From CAZDKK01 sp964603725 (GTDB taxonomy: Bacteria > Eisenbacteria > RBG-16-71-46 > CAIMUX01 > WJJG01), in the NCBI GenBank assembly GCA_964603725.1, contig CAZRWW010000002.1, positions 84,550-148,549 of the forward strand: a stretch of 64,000 bases of DNA, written 5' to 3'. The position numbers were made by a program, and so were the translations under genes. Of the stretch, positions 26,970 through 36,526 are shown one piece after another. The notes below the pieces were generated by a model. It saw nothing but the letters and a program-made list of their open reading frames with translations. It had not been told where the DNA came from and searched no databases. The first letter of the stretch is position 1. Each line of letters opens with the position of its first letter.

Positions 26970-29900
26970 TCAAGGAGCCTCGCGGAACACGACCAGGCGC
27001 TCGACCCGCTCGTCGCGGCCCCCGCCCGGCTCCCGCGCCACCACCCGGTAGAAGTAGACGCCGTTGGCCAGCCGATCGCCGTCGTCGTCGCGGCCGTCCC
27101 AGGCGAGCCCGATGCGCCGCCCGCGCTCGCGGCTCAGGCCCGACTCCCCCAGGCGCCGCACCGCGCGGCCCGTGGCCGTGTAGATGGTGATCTCCACATC
27201 GGCGCTGCGCGCCAGCTCGACCAGGAAGTGCGTCTCGCGATCCACCGGGTTGGGCATGGCGTAGACGGTCTCCAGGAGGCGCCCGCCGGCGCCGGCACTG
27301 AGCTGGAAGGCCAGCTCGGCGCGCTGGCGGTTCATGACGTTGTCCGAAGCCTCCAGCACCAGGCGCAGGGGCTGCCCGTTGGGCAGCCCGGCGGGCAGGG
27401 CATAGGTCAAGACGCCCGTGCGGAAGTCGGAGGCGAAGCGCAGCTGACTCGAAACGTCGGCGGCCGCCAGAAAGCGATCCTCTTCATCCAGGATCGCCAC
27501 GGTCACCGCCCGCGAGGGCGTCAGCGCCGCGACGTACAGACCGCTCGAATCGCTCAGTGTGGCGGCGATGCGGCTGCCGGCCTGCGGCGGGGCGGCCGGA
27601 TCCTCCCAGCTCAGATCGATGCGCGGCGGGGTGGTGTCGGTCAGCGGTCCCCCGGCCTCACCGATGACCAGCTCGTGGCTCGAACCGCAGGCGTCGAAGC
27701 CGTCGCCCTCGGTCTGGCTGGCGTAGGCGTAGATGCGCGCCGGACCGCGATCGCCGCTCAAGAGCGCGGTCGGCACGAAGAACTCGGTCGTAAAAGCCCC
27801 GCCCGACACGGGCAGCTCGGTGGAGAAGATCAGCGCGCCCGGCAGCCCATAGTCGATCGACACGGACGCCGGGCGGCGCTGCACGTCCGAATCGCGGATC
27901 TCGATCGCCACCTGCCCCGTGAATCCGGGCACCGGGTCGCCCAGACAATCGCGCACCTGTCCCTTGAGGACCGTCACCATCCCCCGCGCCAGCGTGTCGC
28001 TGACGACCTGGCCGCCCTGCTCGAGCGTCAAGGCGACCCCGAGCTTCGGCGTGGCCAGACGGGTGGCCGGGTCACCGAGCAGATTGTAGCGCCGGTCGTT
28101 GTACTCGGCGGTCTTGGCCGCCCACACGGCCGGGCCCAGGGCGATGGGCTTGAGCAGCGTGCCGTCGGGAAAGACCCGGCTGACGACGCGCCGGTTGAGC
28201 AGGCCATTGGAACCGGCTCCCGCGAGCCCGCTGGCGCTGAAGGCCCCCACCGCGCCGCCGTCGGCCATGCGCACCGCCGCCACGCCCAGCCCGTCGCCGC
28301 CGTGGGCGAATTTGCCCACGGCGCAGGACGCGGTCAGGAAGAAGAAGAGCTTCTCGCCGTTGGCCAGCGAACCGAGGCTTCTGGTCTCGAGCAGGCGCTC
28401 GTCGGCCAGCTGGACCTCACTGCCGTGGCCGGTGAAGTTGAACCACAGGACGCCGTCGTTGAGATCGGCCAGCAGGTCGCGCGCCGCCTCGGGCTTGCGA
28501 TCGTAGATGCAGCGGCTGCCATACTCGATCATGTAGAGCTTGACGATGTCTGCGTCCCGGGGCACCAGATCGTCCGCCAGCTGCTCGGTCTGCTGCACGT
28601 GCAGCCACCCGAGTTGGTCGCTGTTGTAGGACTGGCAGATGTCGTCCGCCGCCAGAAGAACGCGCGAGCGCCAGGCCCCTTGAGGCGGGTTCTCGTCGTA
28701 GCGAATCAGCTTCCGGACGACACCCGTCGCCTCGCTCGCGCTCATCACCGGCAAGCGGCCAAGGGCCAGATCGAGCCACAAGTCCGTGGGGCCGTCGAGC
28801 ATGCCGAACCAGTCATCGCCGAAGTGCTCGGGCCGCCACTGGGGGTCCGTGGTGTACGAGAAGTTGTAGTACAGGTACCCGGGCACGTGGTCCGTCGCCC
28901 CGAGGCCCAGGTAGCCGCGCGGGTCGTAGTGCGCGTTGCCGAGCAGCGTCAGGTGCGAGAAGGTCGGCCCGCTGGACTCGCCCTTCCAGTTCAGCCAGGC
29001 GTGACGCACGAAGTTGCGCAGCGCCACCGGGTCTCGCTGGCCGCCGCTGAACTCATCGAAGATCTGCTGGACGTCCACGAGCGCGACGCGGGCGGCCTGC
29101 GGCGCGTCGCCGGCCGGGCCGTAGAAGCGCCGGGCCCGGTAGGCGGCCAGCTCCTGGGCGGCCGCGGCGAACTGGCGCGGCGCGATGATCACGTAGTCCA
29201 CCGCCTCGGTGCGCTCGCGCAGGAGCGGCGCGCCCACCGGCGACGCGCGCCACTCGGGCACCGACAGGCGCGCCGGCGCCGCCGCATCGGCGAGCTTCAG
29301 CATGACGATCCGCGCGGTCGCCCCCGCGGGCGTCAGGCTGAACTCGGCGGCATGGGCAGCGCCCTCCTGCACGTACCGGGGCACCAGCCGCACCGGCGCG
29401 CGCGCATCGCTGGCGTCGAGGAGCAGCCACCCCTCCGGCGTGGCCAGCTCGGTGATGCGCCACGCGCTCCCGACCGCTTCACCGGCCGTGACGAAGAACT
29501 CGAGCGAGTCCCCACGCATGATCAGATCGCGCTCGTACTCGCACTCGATCCACGCCAGGTACGACGCGTCCGTGATGGGCTTGCCCTGCGCGTCCACCCG
29601 CGCCGGGATCGATGCCCAGACTCGCATCTGGCTGGCGTTGGCCGTCACCTGCGCGTCGAGCAGCCCGCGCTCGTACCCGTCCCAGGCGAGCGTGCCGAGT
29701 GGAATGCGCGGCGGCGAGGACGTCAGCGGGCCGATCTGCGCTTCCACGAGCAGATTGTGATCGACGTACGAATCGCTGACCGCGTTGCGGCCCCAGGCCA
29801 GCAGCCGCACCGTGGCAGCCGTGCCGGGGACGAGATGAGGGAGCGTGAAGTCGACTTTCGACGGCACGCCGGTCAGATCCACCCACAGGAACCGCTCCCA

Positions 29901-31337
29901 CGGCAAGTCCGCCACGCGCGGGCGCGGATCGTAGACGCTGTTCTCCTCGAGGTGCAGGCGGGCGCGCGCGCTCGCGAGCAGGGTCGCGCCCGCCGCGGGC
30001 ACCGCCGCGCGCTCTTCCATCCACGGCGGCTCGGTCGAGAACTCCCCATTCCAGGTCAGCCAGTAGGTGAAGCTGCTCGCATAGGGGTGGGCGTAGTAGC
30101 GGTCGCCGGCCAGCGTCGGCAGACCCAGATCGTCGCGCCATCCATCGGGGCCGTTGCCCAGGAAGTAGACCCGTGTGGCCTCATCCCACAGCCCGTCGCC
30201 GTCGTCGACCACCCACAGGGCGCAGGGTTGCAGCCAGTCGGGCAGCAGCTCGCCGAGCACGCCCTCGGGCAGCTCGCCCGCCGGGGCGCAGAACAGGCGC
30301 AGCCGCCCGAGGTCCACCAGCGCCGGCTCGAATCCCAGGCCCGCCAGATCGTCTCCGGTGATCACGTAGAAGCCGCGGCGCTCGATCTCGATGCGCACCC
30401 AGGTGGTCGCATTCCCCAGCCCGTCGCCGGCCTTCGCCGCGCCGCGCGCGGCCGTGGGCGCCCGGCGCCACTCGCCGGCGGAGGCGGGATTGACGACCAG
30501 CCGATCGAGCAGCGGCGCCCAGCCGTCGGCGCGATCGGGCGCGCGCGTGCGCAGACTTCCGGCCGGGTCCGCGGGGCCGCCCGGCGCCGCGGGCTGGGCC
30601 GGCGGCGTGAAAGTGATCGTGATTCGCAAGGCTCGCGGGGCCCGCAGCCACCCGCGCTCGTCTGGACAGACGGGATGCACCGCGAGGTCGAGCATCCGCT
30701 GAGTGGCGCCCCAGCCGGGCCGGCCGTAGCGCACGAAACCGTCCGGATCGGCCCGGCTGTACGGATCGGGGTCCCCCGTGGGTGCGTCGACGGCCACGAG
30801 CTCGGTGAGCGCGTGGCCAAGCGGCAGAGGATCGAACGCCTCGGCGCCAACCGCGATGTCCGCGTCGGGCGGCAGCGCGACGCGCAGGTTGAGGACCGGC
30901 ACGACCCGATCGCCTGCGAGGCCCCAGCCGTCGAAGCCCGGCACCTCAATCCGCCCGGCGCCCCCCTCCGCGGCCACCCAGACCGGTTCGGGCACCTGCA
31001 CGGCGAGAACGACGCCGCGCTCGCTGGATTCGATCAGGCTCCACGGCACGTCTCCGGCCGCCCGGGCCGGTTCGGCCGCGGCGGTGATGAGCAGCCCGGC
31101 CGCGACGTTGATCAGCAGCCCGGCCGCGACGCTGATCAGCAGCCCGGCCGCGACGTTGATCAGCCGCCCGGCCGCGATCGCGCCCGGCAGATTCGCCGCC
31201 CCGGCCCGGCTCGCCGCGGCGACTGCCTCAACCACCGCCGGATTCGCCTGCCGCATCGCCGCGCCGCGCGCGCAGGCGAGTCTAGCGGACACCGCGCAAG
31301 ATGATCGTGGACGCTGCGAGCGCCTCGCGATGGCCAT
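26970..31337 (-). CDS. Gingipain-type (C25) cysteine peptidase with C-terminal sorting/FlgD-like domain
   Basis: 1455 residues. The catalytic C25 fold is visible in the centre: DDIC...LGWLHVQQTE, the catalytic histidine in LWFNFTGHGSEVQLADERLL and the catalytic cysteine in FFFLTASCAVGKFAHGGDGL, in the usual order and spacing. Ig-like domains follow, and the last 90 residues are a FlgD-like module typical of the type IX signal (YAMPNPVDRETHFLVELARS, GLAWDGRDDDGDRLANGVYF). The N-terminus is an extended signal peptide whose core is four near-identical 8-residue units (NVAAGLLI type), encoded by 24-bp repeats. The ATG at 31337 overlaps the upstream stop (TGATG); an internal ATG at 31256 is also possible. 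Role: cell-surface or secreted protease, perhaps also the sortase (PorU) of the system. Confidence 0.9.
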   Translation of the reverse strand: MAIARRSQRPRSSCAVSARLACARGAAMRQANPAVVEAVAAASRAGAANLPGAIAAGRLINVAAGLLISVAAGLLINVAAGLLITAAAEPARAAGDVPWSLIESSERGVVLAVQVPEPVWVAAEGGAGRIEVPGFDGWGLAGDRVVPVLNLRVALPPDADIAVGAEAFDPLPLGHALTELVAVDAPTGDPDPYSRADPDGFVRYGRPGWGATQRMLDLAVHPVCPDERGWLRAPRALRITITFTPPAQPAAPGGPADPAGSLRTRAPDRADGWAPLLDRLVVNPASAGEWRRAPTAARGAAKAGDGLGNATTWVRIEIERRGFYVITGDDLAGLGFEPALVDLGRLRLFCAPAGELPEGVLGELLPDWLQPCALWVVDDGDGLWDEATRVYFLGNGPDGWRDDLGLPTLAGDRYYAHPYASSFTYWLTWNGEFSTEPPWMEERAAVPAAGATLLASARARLHLEENSVYDPRPRVADLPWERFLWVDLTGVPSKVDFTLPHLVPGTAATVRLLAWGRNAVSDSYVDHNLLVEAQIGPLTSSPPRIPLGTLAWDGYERGLLDAQVTANASQMRVWASIPARVDAQGKPITDASYLAWIECEYERDLIMRGDSLEFFVTAGEAVGSAWRITELATPEGWLLLDASDARAPVRLVPRYVQEGAAHAAEFSLTPAGATARIVMLKLADAAAPARLSVPEWRASPVGAPLLRERTEAVDYVIIAPRQFAAAAQELAAYRARRFYGPAGDAPQAARVALVDVQQIFDEFSGGQRDPVALRNFVRHAWLNWKGESSGPTFSHLTLLGNAHYDPRGYLGLGATDHVPGYLYYNFSYTTDPQWRPEHFGDDWFGMLDGPTDLWLDLALGRLPVMSASEATGVVRKLIRYDENPPQGAWRSRVLLAADDICQSYNSDQLGWLHVQQTEQLADDLVPRDADIVKLYMIEYGSRCIYDRKPEAARDLLADLNDGVLWFNFTGHGSEVQLADERLLETRSLGSLANGEKLFFFLTASCAVGKFAHGGDGLGVAAVRMADGGAVGAFSASGLAGAGSNGLLNRRVVSRVFPDGTLLKPIALGPAVWAAKTAEYNDRRYNLLGDPATRLATPKLGVALTLEQGGQVVSDTLARGMVTVLKGQVRDCLGDPVPGFTGQVAIEIRDSDVQRRPASVSIDYGLPGALIFSTELPVSGGAFTTEFFVPTALLSGDRGPARIYAYASQTEGDGFDACGSSHELVIGEAGGPLTDTTPPRIDLSWEDPAAPPQAGSRIAATLSDSSGLYVAALTPSRAVTVAILDEEDRFLAAADVSSQLRFASDFRTGVLTYALPAGLPNGQPLRLVLEASDNVMNRQRAELAFQLSAGAGGRLLETVYAMPNPVDRETHFLVELARSADVEITIYTATGRAVRRLGESGLSRERGRRIGLAWDGRDDDGDRLANGVYFYRVVAREPGGGRDERVERLVVFREAP
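31086..31181. repeat. 24-bp tandem repeat, four copies, in the C25 protease signal peptide
   Basis: Units of the type GATCAGCAGCCCGGCCGCGA plus CGTT start at 31086, 31110, 31134 and 31158. Read on the minus strand they encode AIAAGRLI, NVAAGLLI, SVAAGLLI and NVAAGLLI. Outer units differ by a few bases. Confidence 0.95.
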
Positions 31338-31540
31338 CAGCCTGAGCTGCCTCCCTTCGTCCCGGGCTCGGCATTCTCCATGGGCTGGGCCTCCTCAGCC
31401 AACATGATGGGAATGTCGTCCCGGACCGGATACACAAGCTTGCAGGCCGGGCAGATCAGCCGCTCCGGCTCCTGCTTGTGCTCCAGATCTCCCTTACAGG
31501 CCGGGCAGACCAGAATGTCCAACAATTCCCGAGATAGCAC
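31337..31540 (-). CDS. Trm112-family zinc-ribbon protein
   Basis: 67 residues. The whole protein is the Trm112/YcaR fold: ELLDILVCPACKGDLEHK, then RLICPACKLVYPVRDDIPIM LAEEA. Two CPAC knuckles bind zinc. In bacteria these small proteins sit next to lipid A or cell-wall genes and partner methyltransferases; here the lipid A/O-antigen genes start divergently 175 bases away. I chose GTG 31540 with a G-rich ribosome binding site; longer frames upstream look non-coding. Its stop overlaps the start of the C25 protease gene. Confidence 0.9.
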   Translation of the reverse strand: MLSRELLDILVCPACKGDLEHKQEPERLICPACKLVYPVRDDIPIMLAEEAQPMENAEPGTKGGSSG

Positions 31541-31714
31541 GAGATTCCCCCCCTGCGCGTCCGGAACCGGCCATGCCTCGCGCTTTCGGCTTGCCGGGCG
31601 AACGCCGCCGTTCCTACGATGGGTCCCCGCCGCCCTGCCGGGCGGCGAACGCCGCTGCCAGGCGCCTCGCGCCAGTCGACAGCGGCACGGTAGCAAAGGG
31701 GTCGGGGGGTGTCA
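31541..31714. other. Divergent promoter region
   Basis: 174 bases between the Trm112-like gene (minus) and the O-antigen ligase fusion (plus). It must hold both promoters. No operator-like palindrome is obvious. AAAGGGG and a run of six G precede the plus-strand start. Confidence 0.4.
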
Positions 31715-34507
31715 ATGCGAGCAAGCTCTAGCGCGGTCGCAGCTTGGGACGCCCAGGCCACTGCGCGGATCGATCCGTCCGCCGATCCCGAGCGCCTCGC
31801 GCCCGGCTGGCGCATCGCGACGGCCGTCGCCGCGGGGCTGGTCGCGCTCGGAGCTCCGACGTCGATCTTCGTCCTGCAGGCGGGCATCTTCACCTGCCTC
31901 GCGCTCGCGCTCGTTCATCCCCGCCTGGCCTTGCGGCCGCTCGCCCGCCACCCGCAGATCGGCGGCGCGCTGGCCTTCTACTTCCTGGTCCAGCTCTCTT
32001 CCATCGTCTACTCGCAGCATCCGCTGCGTTCCCTCATCTGCCTGCGAGGCGACTGGCCGGTGCTCTACTTGCCGATTCTCCTCGCGGCCCTCCAGGTGCG
32101 AGCCGCTCGCCGGGTCGCGTGGGTGGCGGTCTTGATCGCGGCCTCGGCCGCGGGGCTGATCGGGCTCGTCCAGCACCTGACCGGCGCCGACCCCCTGGGC
32201 AGGGCCGTGCTTGAAGCCGACGGCAGTGGGCGCTTCCACGCGATCGGCAGTTTGCGGGGTCATCTCACCTATGGCGGCGTGATGCTCACCGGCTTTGCGG
32301 CCGCCTTCGCGCTGCTGCTCACCGTCCCTGGGCGGCGCCGGCTGGTCTTGCTGCTCGTGACGGCCGCCTGCGGCATCGGCGTGGTCACCAGCTATGCCCG
32401 CTCAGCCCTGCTCGGAGCGCTCATGGGCGCGGTCGTGGCCACGGTAGCCGCGCTGGCGGCCGGGCGCGGCGGCCGCGGACACCGGCTGCGCGCCCTGCTA
32501 CCCGCCGCCTTGATCGTGGCCGGCGGAGCGCTCCTGATCGCGCTCATGCCCGGCCTGCAAGCTCGCCTGGTGGGGCTGGGCGACTTCAGCAGCGACCCGC
32601 GCCCGCGGCTGTGGGGCACGGCCCTGCGGATCTTCTCCGACTTCCCCCTCTTGGGGGCGGGGCTGGGCGCTTTCAAGTCCCACTTCCCGCTGTACCGTCT
32701 GCCGGGCGATTACATGGCCACCGGCCACCCCCACAGCGACGTCCTCAACGTCCTCGCGCACTCCGGATTGGCCGGGCTGCTGGCCTGGCTCGCGCTCTGG
32801 TGGGCGGTGTTGCGCGCCGCCGCGAGCGCCGGGCGCGGCGTCCTGGCGGCCGGGCTGCTTGCCGCGTTTCTGGTGGGGGGCTTGGCCCAGTGCTACTTCA
32901 CCGATGAGGAGCCGGCCGCGATGCTGTGGCTGTTGCTCGCGCTGGCCATCGGTGAGGGCGGCGGCGCCGCGGCGGCGAACGCCGCGAGTGTTCGTGGACG
33001 AGCGGGTCGCCGCGGCCGGCTCAACCGCCTCGAGCGGTCGGCCAAGCGCGCGCTCCTGCCCCTGGCGGCCCTGGCCTTCCTGCCGGGCGGCCGCCGCCGG
33101 CCGCCGGGGCCATCCGCGATCCTGCCCCAGGCGCGGCGCATCCTGCTCATCCGCCAGGACAACCGCCTGGGCAACCTGGTGCTGATCACGCCCTTCTTGC
33201 AGGCGCTGCGCGCGGCGGCGCCGGGCGCTCACATCGGGCTCCTGGCAGGCAGCCGCTTCGCGGCCGTGCTGGCCGGCGCGCCCTGGTTCGACGAGCTGCT
33301 GCTGATGCACAAGCAACGGCTCATACGGCGCCCGTGGACCTACCCCGCCCACCTGGCCGCCATCCGATCGGGACGCTGGGACATCGCCATCGACCTGAGC
33401 AATCCGGACACGCACTCGTTCTACAGCGCCTTCGTGCCGCTCGTCTCCGGGGCACCCTGGCGGGTGGGCTTCGATCACCCGCTCTCGCGACCGGCACTGA
33501 GCGGCGTGGTGCCGCCCCCGGAGCGCGAGTGCCACTACTCGCTGGCGCCGTTGCTGCTGCTCTCGGCCCTGGGCGCCGAGCCGGAGCGTCACCCCCTGCG
33601 CCTGTCGCCCGCCCTGCTCGAACGGGCCGGCGCGAGCGCGGCGGCCGCGCCCGGCAAGCCGAGCGGCCCGGTGGTCGTGCATCCGGGCGGACGCGGCGCC
33701 AAGCAGTGGCCGCCCGAGGCCTTCGCCGCGGTCGCGCGCCGCCTGACCGGGGAGGGCGGGGGCCCCGTGCGCGTGATCGGCAGCCAGGACGACCAGGCTC
33801 TGCTGGCGTATCTCGCGGGCGAGCTGCCCGGCGCCGAGGTGCGGACGATCGGGGATCTCGACGGCCTTGTCGCGGCGCTGGCCGGAGCGCGCCTCTACAT
33901 CGGCTGCGACGCGGGGCCGCTGCACGTGGCCGCCGCGCTGCGGGTGCCGGCCCTGGCGCTGTTCCTGTCCTCGCACCCGCTGCGCTACGGGCCCCTGGGC
34001 GAGCGCGACCTCACGCTCGTCCTCGGTGACCGGAGCCGCGCCTGGCTCGCGGAAGCTGCCCGTACCAGAGACTCGCTCGCGGATGCCGACCTCACCGCAG
34101 ACTCGCCCGCGGAAGCCGCCCGCACCGCAGACTCGCCCGTGCCGGCGGTGCCGGCGGAGGCGCCGGAGCGCGGACCGCGCCGGCTCACCCCGGCCCCGGA
34201 GCTGGCGCGGGCGCTCGCCGCGTGCCGGCCGAGGATTGTCGTCGCGCCCGACGGTCTCGGTCTCGCCGGCCAGATCGACCTGGTCTGCGCGCAAGCGGAG
34301 CAGATGACCCGGACCGAGCAGCGCGCGCCGACTGCGAGCGGGCCCGCGGTGCCCCATTCCCCGCTTGAGCCGCATCGCGCCAGCGCGGAGGATCATCGTG
34401 TCCCGTCCGGCCCGAGGTCGGGTGATGGGGCGGCCGTGGCTTCAGCTTCGCCGGACGGTCCCAGCGCAGAAGGTGGACGCGGGGCCGGGGAGAGGGATCG
34501 CACTTGA
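31715..34507 (+). CDS. Fusion of O-antigen ligase (WaaL/Wzy_C) and GT9 heptosyltransferase
   Basis: 930 residues in two parts. Residues about 25-420 are a polytopic membrane protein with about 10-12 hydrophobic segments and the Wzy_C signature in its large loop (GAGLGAFKSHFPLYRLPGDY, then GHPHSDVLNVLAHSGLAGLL). Residues about 465-800 are a GT9 glycosyltransferase: ILLIRQDNRLGNLVLITPFL at its start, VVVHPGGRGAKQWPPEAFAA, GDLDGLVAAL and the nucleotide-sugar site YIGCDAGPLHVAAAL. The last 130 residues are low complexity with an imperfect repeat (ADSPAEAARTADSP). Ligase and heptosyltransferase both act on lipopolysaccharide core/O-antigen at opposite sides of the inner membrane, so a fusion is unusual. 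The ATG at 31715 follows GGGGGG; a GTG lies six bases upstream. The stop overlaps the msbA-like start (TTGA). Confidence 0.88.
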   Translation: MRASSSAVAAWDAQATARIDPSADPERLAPGWRIATAVAAGLVALGAPTSIFVLQAGIFTCLALALVHPRLALRPLARHPQIGGALAFYFLVQLSSIVYSQHPLRSLICLRGDWPVLYLPILLAALQVRAARRVAWVAVLIAASAAGLIGLVQHLTGADPLGRAVLEADGSGRFHAIGSLRGHLTYGGVMLTGFAAAFALLLTVPGRRRLVLLLVTAACGIGVVTSYARSALLGALMGAVVATVAALAAGRGGRGHRLRALLPAALIVAGGALLIALMPGLQARLVGLGDFSSDPRPRLWGTALRIFSDFPLLGAGLGAFKSHFPLYRLPGDYMATGHPHSDVLNVLAHSGLAGLLAWLALWWAVLRAAASAGRGVLAAGLLAAFLVGGLAQCYFTDEEPAAMLWLLLALAIGEGGGAAAANAASVRGRAGRRGRLNRLERSAKRALLPLAALAFLPGGRRRPPGPSAILPQARRILLIRQDNRLGNLVLITPFLQALRAAAPGAHIGLLAGSRFAAVLAGAPWFDELLLMHKQRLIRRPWTYPAHLAAIRSGRWDIAIDLSNPDTHSFYSAFVPLVSGAPWRVGFDHPLSRPALSGVVPPPERECHYSLAPLLLLSALGAEPERHPLRLSPALLERAGASAAAAPGKPSGPVVVHPGGRGAKQWPPEAFAAVARRLTGEGGGPVRVIGSQDDQALLAYLAGELPGAEVRTIGDLDGLVAALAGARLYIGCDAGPLHVAAALRVPALALFLSSHPLRYGPLGERDLTLVLGDRSRAWLAEAARTRDSLADADLTADSPAEAARTADSPVPAVPAEAPERGPRRLTPAPELARALAACRPRIVVAPDGLGLAGQIDLVCAQAEQMTRTEQRAPTASGPAVPHSPLEPHRASAEDHRVPSGPRSGDGAAVASASPDGPSAEGGRGAGERDRT

Positions 34508-36474
34508 AACGCGGCTCGATCGCCAGAGCGCCGGGCGAAGGCCTGCGCGACGCGCTGAGGACGTGGCGACGCCTGATGGGCTTCCACCGCCCGCGCGCGC
34601 TGGTGTTCGCCGTGACCATCTTGTTCATGGCGCTCAGTGCCGCCTTCAACGGCCTGTCGCTCGCCACGATCGTGCCGTTCACCGAGGTCGTCCTGCGCGG
34701 GGGCGCCGGGCACGCGGCAGGCGGGGCCGCCACCGACCCGGCGGGCGGGGCGGCCGGCGAGAGAGAGGCCCCCGGCGCCGAGACCGGCGGCGCGGCCCCC
34801 GGCGCCGCGGCCGGGAGCGCGGCCGCTCAGCGCGAGCGCAAGCTCGATGACCTGCGGGGCCGCATCGAGGCGACCTTTCTGCGGGTCATCTCGGGCCGCG
34901 ACCGAGTCGAGACCCTGGGGCGCTTCTGCCTCGTCCTCGTGTTGATCTTCCTGCTGAAGAACATCTGCTGGTACATCCAGAGCTTCCTGTCGGTCTACAT
35001 CGAACAGACCGTCGTGCGCGACATCCGCGATCGCGTCTTCTCATCGTACCAGTCGCTCAGCCTGGACTACTTCCAGGGCACGCACTCGGGAGTGCTGGTC
35101 AGTCGCATCACGAACGACGCCGACCTGTCGCGCGGCGCCGTGGCCAACGGCCTGATGGAGCTCTTGCGCCACGTCCTTGCGCTGGCGACCTATATCACGC
35201 TGGTGTTGATCGCCAACGCGCAGCTCTTCCTCTGGTCGATCCTGATCCTCACGCCCAGCACGCTGCTCATCAACCAGATCGGCCAGGCGCTGCGGCGCAT
35301 CTCGCGTGTGTCGCAAGAACGCATGGCGGCCATCACGTCGGTCGTGGGCGAGACGGTGCGCGGCATCCGCATCATCAAGGCCTTCAACGTCGAAGCTCAC
35401 CAGGCCCAGCGCTTCATGCGCGAGACCGCCGGGTACTGCCGCACGCTGGTGCGCATGACGCGCATCGGCAGTCTGGGGATGCCGCTCACCGAGGTGCTGG
35501 CGGTGATCGTGACCGCCATGCTCATCTACATCGGAGGCCGGCGCATTATCCTCGAGCAGACCGCCCCGGGCTACTTCCTGCTCTTCCTGGTCGCCTTCCT
35601 GAGCATGATCCACCCGATCAAATCGATCCATCAGCTCAACGTTCACATCCAGCACGGGCTGGCGGCCGGGCGGCGCATCTTCGAGGTCATCGACACCGTG
35701 CCGACCGTGCGCGAGCCGGCCGCGCCCCGACCCGTCACGGGGTTCACCCGGGCGATCGAGCTGCGCGGCGTCGATTTCGCCTACGAGCCCAATCGCCCGG
35801 TGCTGCGCGGGATCGACCTCACGATCCCCCGCGGCCGCATGGCCGCGCTGGTGGGACCGAGCGGCAGCGGCAAGACCACGCTGGCCAGTCTCCTGCCGCG
35901 CTTCTATGACCCGATCGCCGGCCGCGTGACGCTCGACGGCGTCGATCTACGCGAGCTGTCGCTGAACGACCTGCGCGCCCAGATCGGCCTCGTCACGCAG
36001 GAGACGGTGCTCTTCCAGGACACCATCGCCGGCAACATCCGCCTCGGACGCCTGGACGCGAGCGACGAAGAGGTCATCGCGGCGGCCCGGGCGGCCAACG
36101 CGCACGACTTCATCCTGAGCCTGCCCGACGGCTACGAGACGCTCATCGGCGAGCGCGGCCTGCGCCTGTCGGGCGGGGAACGCCAGCGCATCACGATCGC
36201 GCGCGCGGTGCTCAAGAACCCGCCCATCCTGATCCTGGACGAAGCGACCTCGGCCCTCGACACGCAGTCGGAGCGGCTGGTGCAGGGGGCGATCCAGAAC
36301 CTGCTGGTGGGACGCACGGCCGTGGTGATCGCGCACCGCCTATCGACGGTGCGTCGCGCGGATCAGATCGTGGTGATGGACGGCGGGCGCATCGTGGAGG
36401 CGGGCACGCACGAACAACTGCTGGCCAACGGCGGAGCCTACTACCGGCTCCACGAGCTGCAGTTCTCCGGGTGA
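34504..36474 (+). CDS. msbA: MsbA-type lipid A/lipopolysaccharide flippase ABC transporter
   Basis: 656 residues: one fused half-transporter with six membrane segments and a C-terminal ATPase. Walker A is GPSGSGKTT, signature LSGGERQR, Walker B ILILDEATSALD, and the H-loop IAHRLST. An Ala/Gly-rich insert of about 45 residues lies in the first periplasmic loop, after TM1; MsbA normally has a short loop there. It flips lipid A-core across the inner membrane, which matches the upstream O-antigen ligase/heptosyltransferase. The start is a TTG at 34504 overlapping the upstream stop by four bases. Other ABCB-type exporters are possible, but the context supports MsbA. Confidence 0.87.
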   Translation: MKRGSIARAPGEGLRDALRTWRRLMGFHRPRALVFAVTILFMALSAAFNGLSLATIVPFTEVVLRGGAGHAAGGAATDPAGGAAGEREAPGAETGGAAPGAAAGSAAAQRERKLDDLRGRIEATFLRVISGRDRVETLGRFCLVLVLIFLLKNICWYIQSFLSVYIEQTVVRDIRDRVFSSYQSLSLDYFQGTHSGVLVSRITNDADLSRGAVANGLMELLRHVLALATYITLVLIANAQLFLWSILILTPSTLLINQIGQALRRISRVSQERMAAITSVVGETVRGIRIIKAFNVEAHQAQRFMRETAGYCRTLVRMTRIGSLGMPLTEVLAVIVTAMLIYIGGRRIILEQTAPGYFLLFLVAFLSMIHPIKSIHQLNVHIQHGLAAGRRIFEVIDTVPTVREPAAPRPVTGFTRAIELRGVDFAYEPNRPVLRGIDLTIPRGRMAALVGPSGSGKTTLASLLPRFYDPIAGRVTLDGVDLRELSLNDLRAQIGLVTQETVLFQDTIAGNIRLGRLDASDEEVIAAARAANAHDFILSLPDGYETLIGERGLRLSGGERQRITIARAVLKNPPILILDEATSALDTQSERLVQGAIQNLLVGRTAVVIAHRLSTVRRADQIVVMDGGRIVEAGTHEQLLANGGAYYRLHELQFSG

Positions 36475-36526
36475 CGCGCCGAGCTGCCCGGAGCGCTCAT
36501 CGAACCTCCCGGTCCACCAGCCCGCC

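Noticed and set aside
31256..31337. Start of the C25 protease at ATG 31256
   Set aside because: Possible, but no ribosome binding site precedes it, while ATG 31337 is coupled to the upstream stop by TGATG. I kept the longer form and noted the uncertainty.
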